Position numbers and translations under genes: made by a program. Shown here one piece after another: positions 1 through 10,124 of a DNA stretch of 64,000 nucleotides. The notes beneath the pieces were generated by a model. The model saw nothing but the letters and a program-made list of their open reading frames with translations, was not told where the DNA came from and did no database searches. Position 1 is the first letter of the stretch; each line of letters starts with the position of its first letter. This DNA is from Plasmodium relictum (lineage: Eukaryota > Apicomplexa > Aconoidasida > Haemosporida > Plasmodiidae): contig NC_041689.1 in assembly GCF_900005765.1 (NCBI RefSeq), positions 1,364,001 through 1,428,000 of the forward strand, written 5' to 3'.

Positions 1-733
1 TAATAGTTGTCATCTCAATAGTATTTCTATTTTCTAATGATCTATCTAATAATCCTGGTGTATCAATAATTTGATATCTATTTAAATTATAATCAAAATG
101 ACCAACATATAAATTTTTTGTAGTAAAAGAATATGGCTGAACTTCAACATTAGCTCTTGATGTTAAATTAATAAATGATGATTTTCCTACATTTGGTGCA
201 CCAGCTAACAAAATTGTTTTTTTATGCGGATTTATAGAAGGTAATCGAGACATATTTTGTCTCACTTCTTCTAAATAAAGTAAACTTGGTTGCAACTTTT
301 TTACTAATTTGCACATTCTACCCAATGCACTTATTTTTAGCATCTTACATTTATATAAGGATGAACTAAATTTTAGCAATTTTATGTAATCATGGCATAT
401 TCTTATAATAGCTTTACTTACATAACTACACTGACCTAAAGCTAATTTATAATGATCTCTATCATATAAAATATTTGCTAAATCTGAATAAAAAGGATGT
501 ATATCATCTAATTTAGGAAAATCATTTATTATATTTTGTAATTTTTCTCGAAACAATTCTTGACATATCTTCACTTTTCTCATATAAAAATTTCGAATCC
601 TAGTTATTTTAAATCCTTTATGAATTTCAGTTGGAGTTTTTCTCTGTGTTTTTGATAAAACCACATCAACTAATTCTTTCGCACTCACAACTGGCTTTAT
701 ATCCTTAAAACGATATAAGTTTAATTCCTTCAT
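1..733 (-). CDS. NOG1: Nucleolar GTP-binding protein 1 (N-terminal part)
   Basis: NOG1 is an essential nucleolar GTPase that acts in 60S ribosomal subunit assembly. The reading frame opens at an ATG (731-733, minus strand), begins [15 protein letters not shown], and stays open to the window edge, so only about 244 N-terminal residues are present. An N-terminal helical region is followed by the GTPase domain: P-loop GAPNVGKSS near residue 180 and the G3/switch II motif DTPGLLDRS near residue 220, then the family-typical ENRNTIEM stretch. The spacing from the start to the P-loop fits the family. No intron is visible in this part. The rest lies to the left of the window. It is transcribed away from P12p, across a 2 kb divergent spacer. 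Identification is confident; from memory NOG1 also neighbours P12p in P. falciparum. Confidence 0.95.
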   Translation of the reverse strand, partial: MKELNLYRFKDIKPVVSAKELVDVVLSKTQRKTPTEIHKGFKITRIRNFYMRKVKICQELFREKLQNIINDFPKLDDIHPFYSDLANILYDRDHYKLALGQCSYVSKAIIRICHDYIKLLKFSSSLYKCKMLKISALGRMCKLVKKLQPSLLYLEEVRQNMSRLPSINPHKKTILLAGAPNVGKSSFINLTSRANVEVQPYSFTTKNLYVGHFDYNLNRYQIIDTPGLLDRSLENRNTIEMTTI

Positions 734-2732
734 TTAAAAAATATAAATGTCAAAATAAAAAATTTTAGTATGATATTAATTAAATATATATATATATATA
801 TATATATAAAATTTTTACAATCAAATATATTAAAAATAAATAAAATTATTATTAAACATATTAAATATATAAAAAAAAAATCCTATAAAAAAAAAAATAC
901 ATATTAATAAACTTGTTTATTAAAAAAATATAATTAATTAAAATTATTTATGAAAATTGTTTAAGAAGAAACTTATCTTTTTTATATTTCAAAAAAAAAA
1001 AAAAGGGCAAAATTAAAATATACATCTTTATATAACTTCTTTTTATATTTCATAATTATAAAAATTTATTTCTTTTTTATTACTATTTTTTTTTTTTTTT
1101 TTACTTAATTTTATAATTTTTTACGTTTTTTTTTTTTTTTTTTGTGAATTTTGTATTTATTCTTAATTATAAAAAAAATGAATGAATATAATAATATGTA
1201 AAATTTTTAATTTATCTATTTTTTTTTATGAAAAATATTTTAAGCGATGAGAAAAAGCTAATGAATTTATGTAATTCTTTTTATTTTATTAAAAAAAAAA
1301 TAGAAACTAAAGGAATATTTTTCATTTTTTATTGGACAATGATTGAAACTCAAGATTATTAGCATAATACAAATATATTGATATATATTTTAACAATTAA
1401 AAGAAAAAATATATATATATTTATATTTTTCTTAACCAGTAGTATTTATCTAATATGATGAGATACAAATTACAAAGAAAATTTTTTATAATATTATAAA
1501 AAATAACAATAAATGTTTTACAATTACTTCTTAAAGAATATTTAATAAAAGATTATTATAATAAAATTAAAAAAAAAAAAAAAATAAATAAATGAAATGT
1601 TCTAAACTATTTTATGTGAACATATTAAATTGTTAATAAAACTAGTTGTAAAGGTACATTAATAATAAAGCTTTAGAATATCGAAGAAAATACAAAAAAA
1701 GAAAATTTTAATTTTTTCATTAGATTTGACTTAACATATATTAGTATAATGTATTATCTTTTACTTAGTAACTCACTAAAGATAAGAAGATTCAACTTCT
1801 TTTAAATTAGGTAATTATGTATATTATTAATAATACTTTATAATTATTACTACTTTTTTTATTTAAATATCAGATGGATCTTTAATTAATATTGAAAATT
1901 AATTTTATTTCATTTTATTTAAATTAATTTCCTCTAACACTTTACATGCATATGTTATAAACTTAAATTTTTAAGTGAAATAAAAAATAATTGAAAGGAA
2001 ACAAAAAAAATAACGAAATAGTAAAAGAAGTTAAAATAAAAAAGAAAATTCGGATATGCATATTATCTTTTTATTAATTAGAATCTTGAACTATATATAG
2101 TTTTACTCCTTTTTCTAGATATTAAAGAAAAAAAAAATTGAAAAGGTAAATAATTCTTTAAATATACAAAAAATGACAATTTTTGCGGCATTATCTTATT
2201 TAGCATAACAGTAAAGTATTTATATATATTTATAAAATATGAAAATATATTTTTAGTATCAAGAAATGAATAAAAAAAAAGAATTTTTGTATATTATTTT
2301 ACAATCAACAGTTGCATGCCCAAGTATACATAAATATAAAAAAAAAAAAGAAAAAAAATAGAAAAAAAATTTACTTGATCGGATATTATTTTGGGTTTAA
2401 GTTTTTCTAACTGCATTTGAATTTTTAATTAAAAAAAATATAAAAAATTAAAAAAGACTCTATTCATCTATACATGTATATAAAAAAAGAAGATCAACAC
2501 ATACGAGCACCTTTCTATATATGTTCCATATTGTTTTTCTAAAGATTTTAATATTTTTTTTTTTGCAATAAAAAATTATTTTATTAAAATTATGAGTAGT
2601 TTATTATTTCTTATTAATTAAAATAAATAAATATATCAAAAATCAAACAAGAGAGAAAAAATATTAATTTACTTCGAAATTTGTCTTCATTTTTTTACCT
2701 TTTTTTTTTTCTTTTATATAAACTCAGATAAT
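734..2732. other. Divergent intergenic region, NOG1 / P12p promoters
   Basis: This is about 2 kb of AT-rich sequence with no supported gene. It must carry both 5' flanks of a divergent pair. It contains a (TA)n run near 786-808, many poly(A)/poly(T) runs, and a TGCATGC palindromic core at 2313-2319, about 415 bases before the P12p start. TGCATGC-like words are known binding sites of some ApiAP2 factors; function here is inference. Confidence 0.6.
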
Positions 2733-3704
2733 ATGCAGATTTATTTTTCTGCATTTTACTTAATTATATATTTTCTTTTTATTTTATGTAAAATTAAAGG
2801 TGATTGTGATTTCTCTAACTATTCCTTAAATTTGTCTGTTAATGAAATATTAAATAAAAATGAAGAAGATAATCTTGATAATGTAAAATATTGTGTAAAA
2901 TTTACAAAAGGTCTTGAAGTTTTAACTTTTATATGCCCTAAAAAATCTACTAATTATGAAGGAATTGAAATCAGACCTTCTAATTGCTTCGAAACTGTTA
3001 GAATAAATGGAAGGAATGAAAATTTAGGTGAATTATTAAAAGGAAGTGTATTTAAAAATAGTGAAACAGATTCTTCTATTGTAAGAAAAGTTTTTATCTC
3101 ACCAGCAATTACAGAAGATATGCATTTTGAATGTACATGTGATAACAGTTTAACATTTAAAGAAAATAATATGGGTACAAGAGGAATTATGAGAGTTCAA
3201 TTAAAAAAAAATAAAATTTTTGGTTGTGATTTTGACCATGATGGGAATTTGTTTGAAAAAAGTTCATTTGTTAATTACTATGAAAAATCAACAATAAATT
3301 CAAACGAAAATATTACTTGTAATGTCACAGTAAACAGTTCTGAAGTAATTTTAGGTATAATATGTCCAGAAGAGTATAAATTATTCCCTGATAATTGTTT
3401 TGAAAATATTTTCCACGAAAATGAAATTGTAAAAATAAATAAGTTGGTGCCACATGATATAAAATTACACATTAACAAAAATGGGAGAATTTCATTTGCA
3501 TCGTTTGCATTAAACAAGAATGAAAAAATAAAAAGTTTTTCATGTCAGTGCATTAAAAATAAAAATTCTCGTCTAAGTGCAAATTTTGAGTTTAATTTGA
3601 ATTATGAATCTTCCATTTTCCATGTATACATAGTTTCTTTTGTAATATTTATTTTTTTTTTAATAACTTTTTTTTTAGTATTAAAATGTAGAATTGCTCT
3701 TTAA
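2733..3704 (+). CDS. P12p: 6-cysteine protein P12p
   Basis: This is a surface protein of the Plasmodium 6-Cys (s48/45) family. The 323 residues start with a hydrophobic signal peptide (about 1-23). Two s48/45 domains follow, each with a full set of six cysteines: domain 1 runs from DCDF to ECTC (about 25-135), domain 2 from GCDF to SCQC (about 160-270). The C-terminus is strongly hydrophobic (about 290-317) and ends in KCRIAL, so it could be a GPI signal or a transmembrane segment; the charged tail slightly favours the latter. It sits head-to-tail upstream of a second 6-Cys gene, the arrangement of P12p and P12. The p/non-p assignment rests on order relative to NOG1 and on the less GPI-like tail. 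Single exon. Confidence 0.9.
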   Translation: MQIYFSAFYLIIYFLFILCKIKGDCDFSNYSLNLSVNEILNKNEEDNLDNVKYCVKFTKGLEVLTFICPKKSTNYEGIEIRPSNCFETVRINGRNENLGELLKGSVFKNSETDSSIVRKVFISPAITEDMHFECTCDNSLTFKENNMGTRGIMRVQLKKNKIFGCDFDHDGNLFEKSSFVNYYEKSTINSNENITCNVTVNSSEVILGIICPEEYKLFPDNCFENIFHENEIVKINKLVPHDIKLHINKNGRISFASFALNKNEKIKSFSCQCIKNKNSRLSANFEFNLNYESSIFHVYIVSFVIFIFFLITFFLVLKCRIAL

Positions 3705-4405
3705 AAAAAATCTTTTACACTATTTTAAAATTTTATTTTATCAAGAAACTATTTTTTCTCCCTCAATTATTTTACAACTATACAACTTAAAATTTTATTT
3801 TTTTTTTTCCATGTCATGCATATATTTATTTATGCAGTTAATTTTTTTTTTTTTAATATAATTTATTCAATTTTTAAAATTTTAATTAATTTTTACAGAA
3901 AATTTTTTTTATTTATTACAACTCATCAATTTTTTAGAATCATTTGCAAAAATTTTTTTTCTTCTCGATATTCAAAGATTAGTTCTTTTCACAAATTATA
4001 TTAAATTAAATTTAATTTAAAAAATTTTTTTTCCTTGAAATTCTTCTCAAAAAAAAAGATACATCAGCATTTCATTTAAATAAAATAATGTATGTTCACT
4101 GAACCACATGCTATGTTACATTGGTGTGTGCGATTAATATGTAAGCAACAATTAATAAAAAAAAATGGATTTGGAATATAAATAATAAAGTTCAACTTTA
4201 AAGAAAAAAGAAATTTATTTTTAATTTTAAAAGAGAAAATAATATTTTAAACTTAAGTTTACACATAATATTTTAATATTTTTTTTTCATAAATTATCTA
4301 TTTGATAAACACAATTTTTAACTCTTATGGCATCAAATATTTTTTTTTTTTCACAAAAATAATTAAAAATTATCCTATTAATATCAAAACTTTTTTTAAA
4401 ATACA
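3705..4405 (+). other. Spacer between P12p and P12
   Basis: A 700-base spacer holding the P12p 3' region and the P12 promoter. A less AT-rich island at about 4090-4145 stands out, with a GTTCAcTGAAC inverted repeat at its left end and GGTGTGTGCG further on. A 62-codon reading frame at 3816-4004 is Phe/Ile/Asn-rich and not credible as a gene. Confidence 0.5.
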
Positions 4406-5407
4406 ATGATTTTAAAAAATATATTTTTTTTAACGTTCTCTGCTATAAGTTTCTTTCATATAACAACCGCATATGATCATATATGCGATTTTAATGATGA
4501 AAGACCTTTAACATTCCAAAAGAATCAAAATAGTAATAATACAAAAACATGTAAATTAGAACCAGCTGTAATGGATAGAGTAATTATAAAATGTGGATCT
4601 GATAAATTAAAATACAAACTGAATCCTCCAAACTGCTTACAAGAAGTTTATGAAACAAATACTCTCGTAAATAAAAAGAAAATTCATGATGTTCTAGAGG
4701 GAGCTTCCAGTATAATGATTCGTAAAAACCCAGAAGAAGATTTTAATGATGTTTCATTAAGAATACCTCCAAATATTTTTGAAAATAAACGTATATTTTG
4801 CACATGTATAAGTGAAAAAACTATAAGAGTAAGAAAAAATAATGAAGAAAGTAATAAATTAATATCAAATACAGGTATTGTTGAAATTGTGATACCTACT
4901 TTAAAAGAAAAAATAGGAGGTTGTGATTTTACGAATGAAAAATCCTCTTTATTCACTAAAGGATATGACTATTCATTAGATTTAAGTAAAGAAGAAAATA
5001 AAATTACATGCAAAATTCCTTTGAAAGGAAATAAGCTAATTGGTTTTAAATGCCCTAAAAATTCTAATATTAAACCTGAAGATTGTTTTGTAAGTGGATA
5101 TAACACAAAAGGAAAACTTGAAAATCTGCAGAATACTTTCGGTTTTACCGAATTAATTATGGATCATTATAATAATATATTTTATTCTAAATTACCAAGT
5201 GAAATAAATAGAGAAGCAAGTTTTTTTTGTCTATGTTTATTAAAAGAAAAAAAATTTGTTGCTTATTTTTATAGTGGAAGCGAAAGCAAACAAAATGAAA
5301 ATATTACCCTTCCCACTTTATCTACCAAAAAATCAAGTAGTAATTTTGTAAATATGTCACTTTTTATTTTGTTTTTATATTTTGTTTCCTTTTCTTTTAT
5401 TTTATAA
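4406..5407 (+). CDS. P12: 6-cysteine protein P12
   Basis: This is a merozoite-surface-type 6-Cys protein; in P. falciparum P12 is GPI-anchored and pairs with P41. The 333 residues begin with a signal peptide (about 1-22, ending near ITTAYD). Two s48/45 domains each have six cysteines: ICDF to CTC (about 27-135), then GCDF to CLC (about 172-278). The last 20 or so residues (from about SSSNFVNMS) are hydrophobic to the very end, preceded by small residues, as in a GPI-attachment signal. This end distinguishes it from the upstream paralogue. Single exon. The two genes probably arose by tandem duplication, an old event shared across Plasmodium. Confidence 0.92.
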   Translation: MILKNIFFLTFSAISFFHITTAYDHICDFNDERPLTFQKNQNSNNTKTCKLEPAVMDRVIIKCGSDKLKYKLNPPNCLQEVYETNTLVNKKKIHDVLEGASSIMIRKNPEEDFNDVSLRIPPNIFENKRIFCTCISEKTIRVRKNNEESNKLISNTGIVEIVIPTLKEKIGGCDFTNEKSSLFTKGYDYSLDLSKEENKITCKIPLKGNKLIGFKCPKNSNIKPEDCFVSGYNTKGKLENLQNTFGFTELIMDHYNNIFYSKLPSEINREASFFCLCLLKEKKFVAYFYSGSESKQNENITLPTLSTKKSSSNFVNMSLFILFLYFVSFSFIL

Positions 5408-5851
5408 TATAAAATTATTTTATATAAATATGTTATATAATTTTGTACATACATATATATTTTTTTTTGTTGTTGTTGTTATTTGATATAATTCATATAT
5501 ATATATATATATTTTTTTTTTTTAAAAAACGTTATTTGTGTTAATTTTTAAGTGTATAAATACCTCAACATTAACTTATAAAGAATTAAAATTTCGCATC
5601 TGAAAAAAAAATAAAACATTTAATACATTTTTAAAAATTTTTAATATTTTTAAAAATTTGCCTTAAAATTAATGATTTATACAAGAATATAAAACTTTTT
5701 TTTAAAATAAGCGTATAAAAAGAAAATATAAATAAAATATAACAAAAAATAATGTTAAAATAATATGAAGCTTCTTAAGAATGAAAATTTTTTTTTGCGT
5801 TATGTTATTTAACTAAAAAAATAATTCAAAATATGTTAAAAATTTTTAAAA
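5408..5851 (+). other. Intergenic P12 / CTU1
   Basis: 444 bases with no gene. It contains a short GTT microsatellite (near 5468-5480), a (TA)n run near 5496-5512 and poly(T) tracts. Confidence 0.5.
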
Positions 5852-7105
5852 ATGTTATGTGAAAAATGTAATGAAAAAAGTATTTGTTTAATGAAACCAT
5901 CTAATAAAGAAAAACTATGCAAAGAATGTTTCATAAAAATTTTTGAAGATGAAATCCACACGACTATTTTAAAAAAAAAAATGTTTGAAGCTAACGATAA
6001 AATATGTATTGCTGTGTCAGGTGGAAAAGACTCTAGTGTACTAACTCATGTACTTGTTAATATAAAGAAAAAATATAATTATAAATGGGACTTATTTTTG
6101 TTAGCAATTGATGAAGGAATTAAAGGATATCGTGATGACTCCTTGAAAGTTGTTTATAAATTAGAAAAATTATACAATTTACCTTTAAAAATTTTAAAAT
6201 TTCATGATATCTTTTCATATACTATGGATGAAGTCGTAAAATTTATTGGAAAAAAAAATAATTGTACAGTATGCGGAGTTTTCAGAAGGCAAGCTATGGA
6301 AAAAGGAGCATTGTTATTCAATGCAACAAAGTTAGTAACAGGGCACAATGCTGATGATTTAGCAGAAACAATATTAATGAATATGTGTAGGGGAGATATT
6401 GATAAGCTAGCTAAAAATATCGATGATCGTACAATTATTTCACCTTTTAATAATTCAGTGGAAAAAGAAAAATTAATAAATAATAAAGATCAAATAAAAA
6501 ATCATAAAGATTACTCTAATGAAATAGAAAATGATATAAATAAAAAAAACATATTCCAAAATGAAAAATATAATAATGATTTATATCAAGTAAAAACAAA
6601 GATAAATACAGTGAAGAACCAAATACAAAATAGAGTAAATGATAATCTTAAAAAAGAAGAAACTATAAATAGTGGCATAACAAATCTTGAAGAATCAGTG
6701 AATCAAAATAATTTTTTTTTGCCAAGATTAAAACCATTAATGTGGTGTTATGAAAAAGAAATAGTTTTATATGCTTATCATTTGAAATTAGATTATTTTA
6801 GTACGGAATGTACTTATTCACCTAATTCTTTTCGTGGAAATTTGAGAATTTTTATTAAAGAAATTGAAACTATAAATCCGCAATTTATTTTAAACATTAT
6901 ACACTCGGCAGAATTTTTTTATTTTAATATAAACAATAAAAAAAGGTTAAACATTTGCATTAAATGTGGTGCATACACATCCAACAAAGTTTGCAAGGCT
7001 TGTTTAATTGTTACAGGTTTAAATAATTACACTGATAATTCTTTCCTTTATTCTAATAAAAAAAAAAATAAAAAAAAAATTTCTATTCATTTCGAAAAAA
7101 AATAA
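5852..7105 (+). CDS. CTU1: Cytoplasmic tRNA 2-thiolation protein 1 (NCS6/ATPBD3 family)
   Basis: CTU1/Ncs6 adenylates and thiolates wobble U34 of cytosolic tRNA-Lys, -Glu and -Gln, working with CTU2 and the Urm1 sulphur relay. The 417 residues show the family order: N-terminal zinc-binding cysteines (CEKC at 3-6, CKEC at 23-26), the PP-loop SGGKDS (56-61), CTVC (138-141), GHNADDLAET (164-173), and a C-terminal pair of cysteine motifs (CIKCG and CKAC). Between about residues 200 and 288 there is an Asn/Lys-rich low-complexity insert absent from typical homologues, a common Plasmodium feature; the conserved domain resumes at LPRLKPLMW. The start was chosen because the zinc motif begins at residue 3. 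Single exon. Confidence 0.93.
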   Translation: MLCEKCNEKSICLMKPSNKEKLCKECFIKIFEDEIHTTILKKKMFEANDKICIAVSGGKDSSVLTHVLVNIKKKYNYKWDLFLLAIDEGIKGYRDDSLKVVYKLEKLYNLPLKILKFHDIFSYTMDEVVKFIGKKNNCTVCGVFRRQAMEKGALLFNATKLVTGHNADDLAETILMNMCRGDIDKLAKNIDDRTIISPFNNSVEKEKLINNKDQIKNHKDYSNEIENDINKKNIFQNEKYNNDLYQVKTKINTVKNQIQNRVNDNLKKEETINSGITNLEESVNQNNFFLPRLKPLMWCYEKEIVLYAYHLKLDYFSTECTYSPNSFRGNLRIFIKEIETINPQFILNIIHSAEFFYFNINNKKRLNICIKCGAYTSNKVCKACLIVTGLNNYTDNSFLYSNKKKNKKKISIHFEKK

Positions 7106-8102
7106 ATAATAAATTTAAAAAATATATAAATTCTCTTTTTAAAATTAAATACGATTTAATTCAATTAAAAATAATTAACATATAAAAATATAATATTTAA
7201 TAATGAAGAAAATAATACAAAAAAACTCTTTGTTGTATAAAATTTTTATACCAGTTATTGTAAATAATAATATTCTATATAAAAATATATTCATAACCTT
7301 CTGATTATTACTAAACTGTAAATTTTTTAAAAGAATCATCTACATTTAAAATTACTTTTTTTCTTATCCTTTTGTTTCATTTTATTTATACATATTTTTC
7401 TTTTTAATTAATTTCCATCAAATTATTTTTCTGACTATATATATTATTAAAATAATTGAAATACAATCAAATTTTTCCTTTTTCTTATATCTACTAATTT
7501 TTTTGTGTACGTACCCCTTTTTTTTTCTATATATAATTTTTTATTATATTTATCAAATTATTCCCTTTTTCTACATAAACTTCGTTGTCTTTTTTTTTTT
7601 TTTTTTTTATTATTATTATAGACACCCAAAGAAAGTTATAAAAATATAATAATAATTAATTAATTTGCAAGGATAATTGTGAGCATAAAGCAAAATTTAA
7701 TTTGTTTTTCTACCATTATCTAATAAATTTTTTTTTGTCGATCATTAATAAATGTTTTTTTCACTTAACAATGGTAAACATTTTTAATCAATAATTTTTT
7801 TTTTTTTTTATTTATAGTACAATTGTGATTGATTGTTTTATAGTATTTGGCATATTTTTTTTTATGTATAAATGTTTTTCCTTTCTTAATTTACTTTTTT
7901 TATAGGATATAATCTCTTATAGAACATTGTTTAATATTATCAACTTATTAATTCTTTTTTTTTTTTTGTAGCATATTCTCTACATATTTATTATATATAA
8001 GATATTTCTTATATACCTTTTTCTATTATTTTATCCTATTCTAATTGTTTTTCTTTTTTCTTTTTCTTTTCATTTTTTTTTTTTTTTTTGTTCTTTTTTA
8101 AA
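7106..8102 (+). other. Intergenic, upstream of the Med22-like gene
   Basis: About 1 kb of AT-rich sequence with very long T runs, including one near 7592-7608. No coding region is supported; it presumably holds the CTU1 3' UTR and the next promoter. Confidence 0.5.
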
Positions 8103-8468
8103 ATGAGAAAGAAAAATGATAGCGAAAATATAATTAATAGAACATATGAATCTTGCTTAAGAAAACTAGAGGAAAATATACAAAAAAGTAAGTTAGTATT
8201 AAAAAATGAAAAAGAAAAAAAAATAAATTTTAAAGATATTGAATTCAATATAAAGAATCATATGAATGAAATGACTAAACTAGTAAAAGAAGCCAAAATT
8301 ATAAATTCTTCTACAAGTAATAATATAAAAGATTTTTATAATGCATTAATTAAGTGTGAAGAGCTTTGCTATCAGTTAACATCAGATGATATTAATCAGA
8401 AGATAAATGAAATGTTTAATAATATAGTAATGGAAATAAATAATAAATGTAAACCTATAGTTCTGTAA
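8103..8468 (+). CDS. Small helical protein, possibly Mediator subunit 22-like
   Basis: A 121-residue, mostly helical, Lys/Glu/Asn-rich protein (MRKKNDSENIINRTYESC...). The first in-frame ATG is at 8103; the frame extends a few codons upstream only through a T-rich run. By eye, residues about 45-100 (FKDIEFNIKNHMNEMTKLV then KEAKI, a short gap, and ELCYQLTSD) resemble the Med22/Surf5 pattern: a helix ending in K.AKI, then a second helix with an EL...L.SD motif. Length also fits Med22. This would place it in the head module of Mediator, but the match is weak and other short coiled-coil proteins remain possible. It is convergent with the Pth-like gene. Confidence 0.75.
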   Translation: MRKKNDSENIINRTYESCLRKLEENIQKSKLVLKNEKEKKINFKDIEFNIKNHMNEMTKLVKEAKIINSSTSNNIKDFYNALIKCEELCYQLTSDDINQKINEMFNNIVMEINNKCKPIVL

Positions 8469-8805
8469 AAAAAAAAAAAAAACGGAAAATAAACAATTTT
8501 ATGAAATTTTTTTTTTTTTTTTTTTCTAATGTAAAAATAACTGAAGAATTTATAACAGTTTTTGATGAGAATTACAATATAAATACTTTTTATTAAGTAG
8601 ATATATATATAAAAAAAAAATTGATAACTTACAAATAAAAATTATATTAGAACTAAAAAAATAATATTTATAAATTCTTAAAGTAATCTAATTAATCATA
8701 TAAATAAAAAAAATTTTAATCTTTCAATTCTAAAAATATGAAATATTACGTATATGCATATATCTAAACTATACATATAGTAGTAAAAGAAAAAAAATGA
8801 AATAG
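8469..8805. other. Convergent intergenic region
   Basis: 337 bases between two converging genes. It contains poly(A) and poly(T) runs directly after the plus-strand stop and no gene. It probably holds both polyadenylation regions. Confidence 0.5.
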
Positions 8806-9510
8806 TTATTTATACATATGCTTATAAATATCTAAAATATATCTTCTTTTTGATGTATCCTTTTTAAAATGTTTTTGGGGTTCCATTGCTGAATATTTTT
8901 TTTTAAATTGAATATAATTAGTAGTTATATAATTTGAATTTAAAATTTTTTTATTAAAATATTCATCAGCCAATTCAAATGTTTTTAAAAATATTTTATA
9001 TTCATGCTCATCTATTGATTCTAGAAAGTTAGAAGGGATTGATTTTTTCTCTTGTTTCTGTAAATTATTAATACCAAAACATAATTGTAAGTAATCACAG
9101 TTGTTTAAGTTATTTATTATATTAGAATTTAATACATTATAAAAATCACTCCCTAACTTTTCGTGAATCTTAACATAACTTTTATATTTATATTTACCTA
9201 CTGGTCTATAAAAATCTGGTATAACAATACAAACATTCTTAGTGTCTTCATAATTTAAATAATTTAATATATTTTTTATTAGAAAACCATTTTTGTCAAA
9301 TATTGATATTATTGGTTTAATTAAAATAATATCATTCTTTTCACATATATATGAATTTATATTACTTAATTTGATCCATTCATCAAAATTATATTTTCTA
9401 TTTAAGTAATCTAAGTACATTCTACTAACATCCCCCTTTTTAAAATCAGTTACTGTGCTTTTTTTTATTTCATTTCCTAATCCTATTAAAATTCTACTTT
9501 TATTTATCAT
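8806..9510 (-). CDS. Degenerate peptidyl-tRNA hydrolase (Pth)-like protein
   Basis: 234 residues. The fold signature of bacterial-type peptidyl-tRNA hydrolase can be traced: RILIGLGN at 6-13 (Pth LxxGLGNPG with the substrate-binding Asn), IILIKPIISIFDKNG (like LLVPTTFMNLSG), VCIVIPDFYRPVG (like LVAHDELDLPPG, Asp kept), and CDYLQLCFGINN (like HRLRIGIGHP). The catalytic His of the RHNxG motif falls on FKKGD here, with no His nearby, and the Gly-rich GGHNG segment is not recognisable. It may therefore be a non-hydrolysing relative, as seen for CRS2-type Pth-like RNA-binding proteins. Family assignment is inference from these spaced motifs. Single exon, upstream of nothing operonic. Confidence 0.8.
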   Translation of the reverse strand: MINKSRILIGLGNEIKKSTVTDFKKGDVSRMYLDYLNRKYNFDEWIKLSNINSYICEKNDIILIKPIISIFDKNGFLIKNILNYLNYEDTKNVCIVIPDFYRPVGKYKYKSYVKIHEKLGSDFYNVLNSNIINNLNNCDYLQLCFGINNLQKQEKKSIPSNFLESIDEHEYKIFLKTFELADEYFNKKILNSNYITTNYIQFKKKYSAMEPQKHFKKDTSKRRYILDIYKHMYK

Positions 9511-9770
9511 TTTTAAGTTTTATTAGAAATAAAAAACAATAATAAAACACTAATTTTTATTCTTTCTATATCATTTTAATAATATTCTTAATCCAATGGA
9601 AGTATACTCTTTAAAAAAAAATTTTACAATTATTTATCATAATATTGTGAATCTCTTTTAAACATATTAGAAAAATGCTCACAATATATTCGTATGTATA
9701 ATTGTATTATGTCAATGTAAAACTAAAAAATAACAAAGAATGAATAATATGCATCTACATATATAATAAA

Positions 9771-10124
9771 TTAGGAATTTACGCATATAAATAAGCCTGA
9801 ACAAACAAATACTAAACCGAGAACAGATTTAAATGTAATAGATTTTTTAAAAATTATTCTTTCTGTTATATAAGTAAAAAAAAAAGAAGATGTATTTGAC
9901 AGTGGCATAACTAAGGAAATATCAGATTTAGATAACAAATAATAATAAAATAATGAGCCAACTTGATTTAATATATATGGTAAAATAATATTTAAATTTT
10001 TACAGATAGAAATAATTTCTTTAATAATATTTTTTTTTGTTTTTTCATCTTTGCATCCCTTTTTCATATATACATTAGTACATCCCCACAAACATCCAAT
10101 TACTAAATATAAAATAAAATACAT
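9771..10124 (-). CDS. TMEM234-like (EamA/DMT-type) membrane protein
   Basis: 117 residues forming four hydrophobic helices: about 1-16, 45-63, 69-88 and 97-115. Diagnostic patterns of the TMEM234/UPF0546 family are present: GCLWGCTNVYMKKG near the N-terminus, PYILNQVGSLFYYYLLSKSD in the middle, then MPLSNTSSFFFTYITE and a GLxxxxxGLxxCV ending. It is shorter than the animal protein but covers the whole conserved core. Molecular function in the family is unclear; the fold is a half-size drug/metabolite transporter, which suggests it works as a dimer. Single exon, running in the same direction as the Pth-like gene 260 bases downstream. Confidence 0.88.
   Translation of the reverse strand: MYFILYLVIGCLWGCTNVYMKKGCKDEKTKKNIIKEIISICKNLNIILPYILNQVGSLFYYYLLSKSDISLVMPLSNTSSFFFTYITERIIFKKSITFKSVLGLVFVCSGLFICVNS

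Noticed and set aside
3816-4004. 62-codon frame between P12p and P12
   Set aside because: T-rich spacer sequence, no domain or conserved character.
8088-8102. Upstream extension of the Med22-like gene
   Set aside because: The extension has no ATG and reads through a T run; the first ATG is at 8103.
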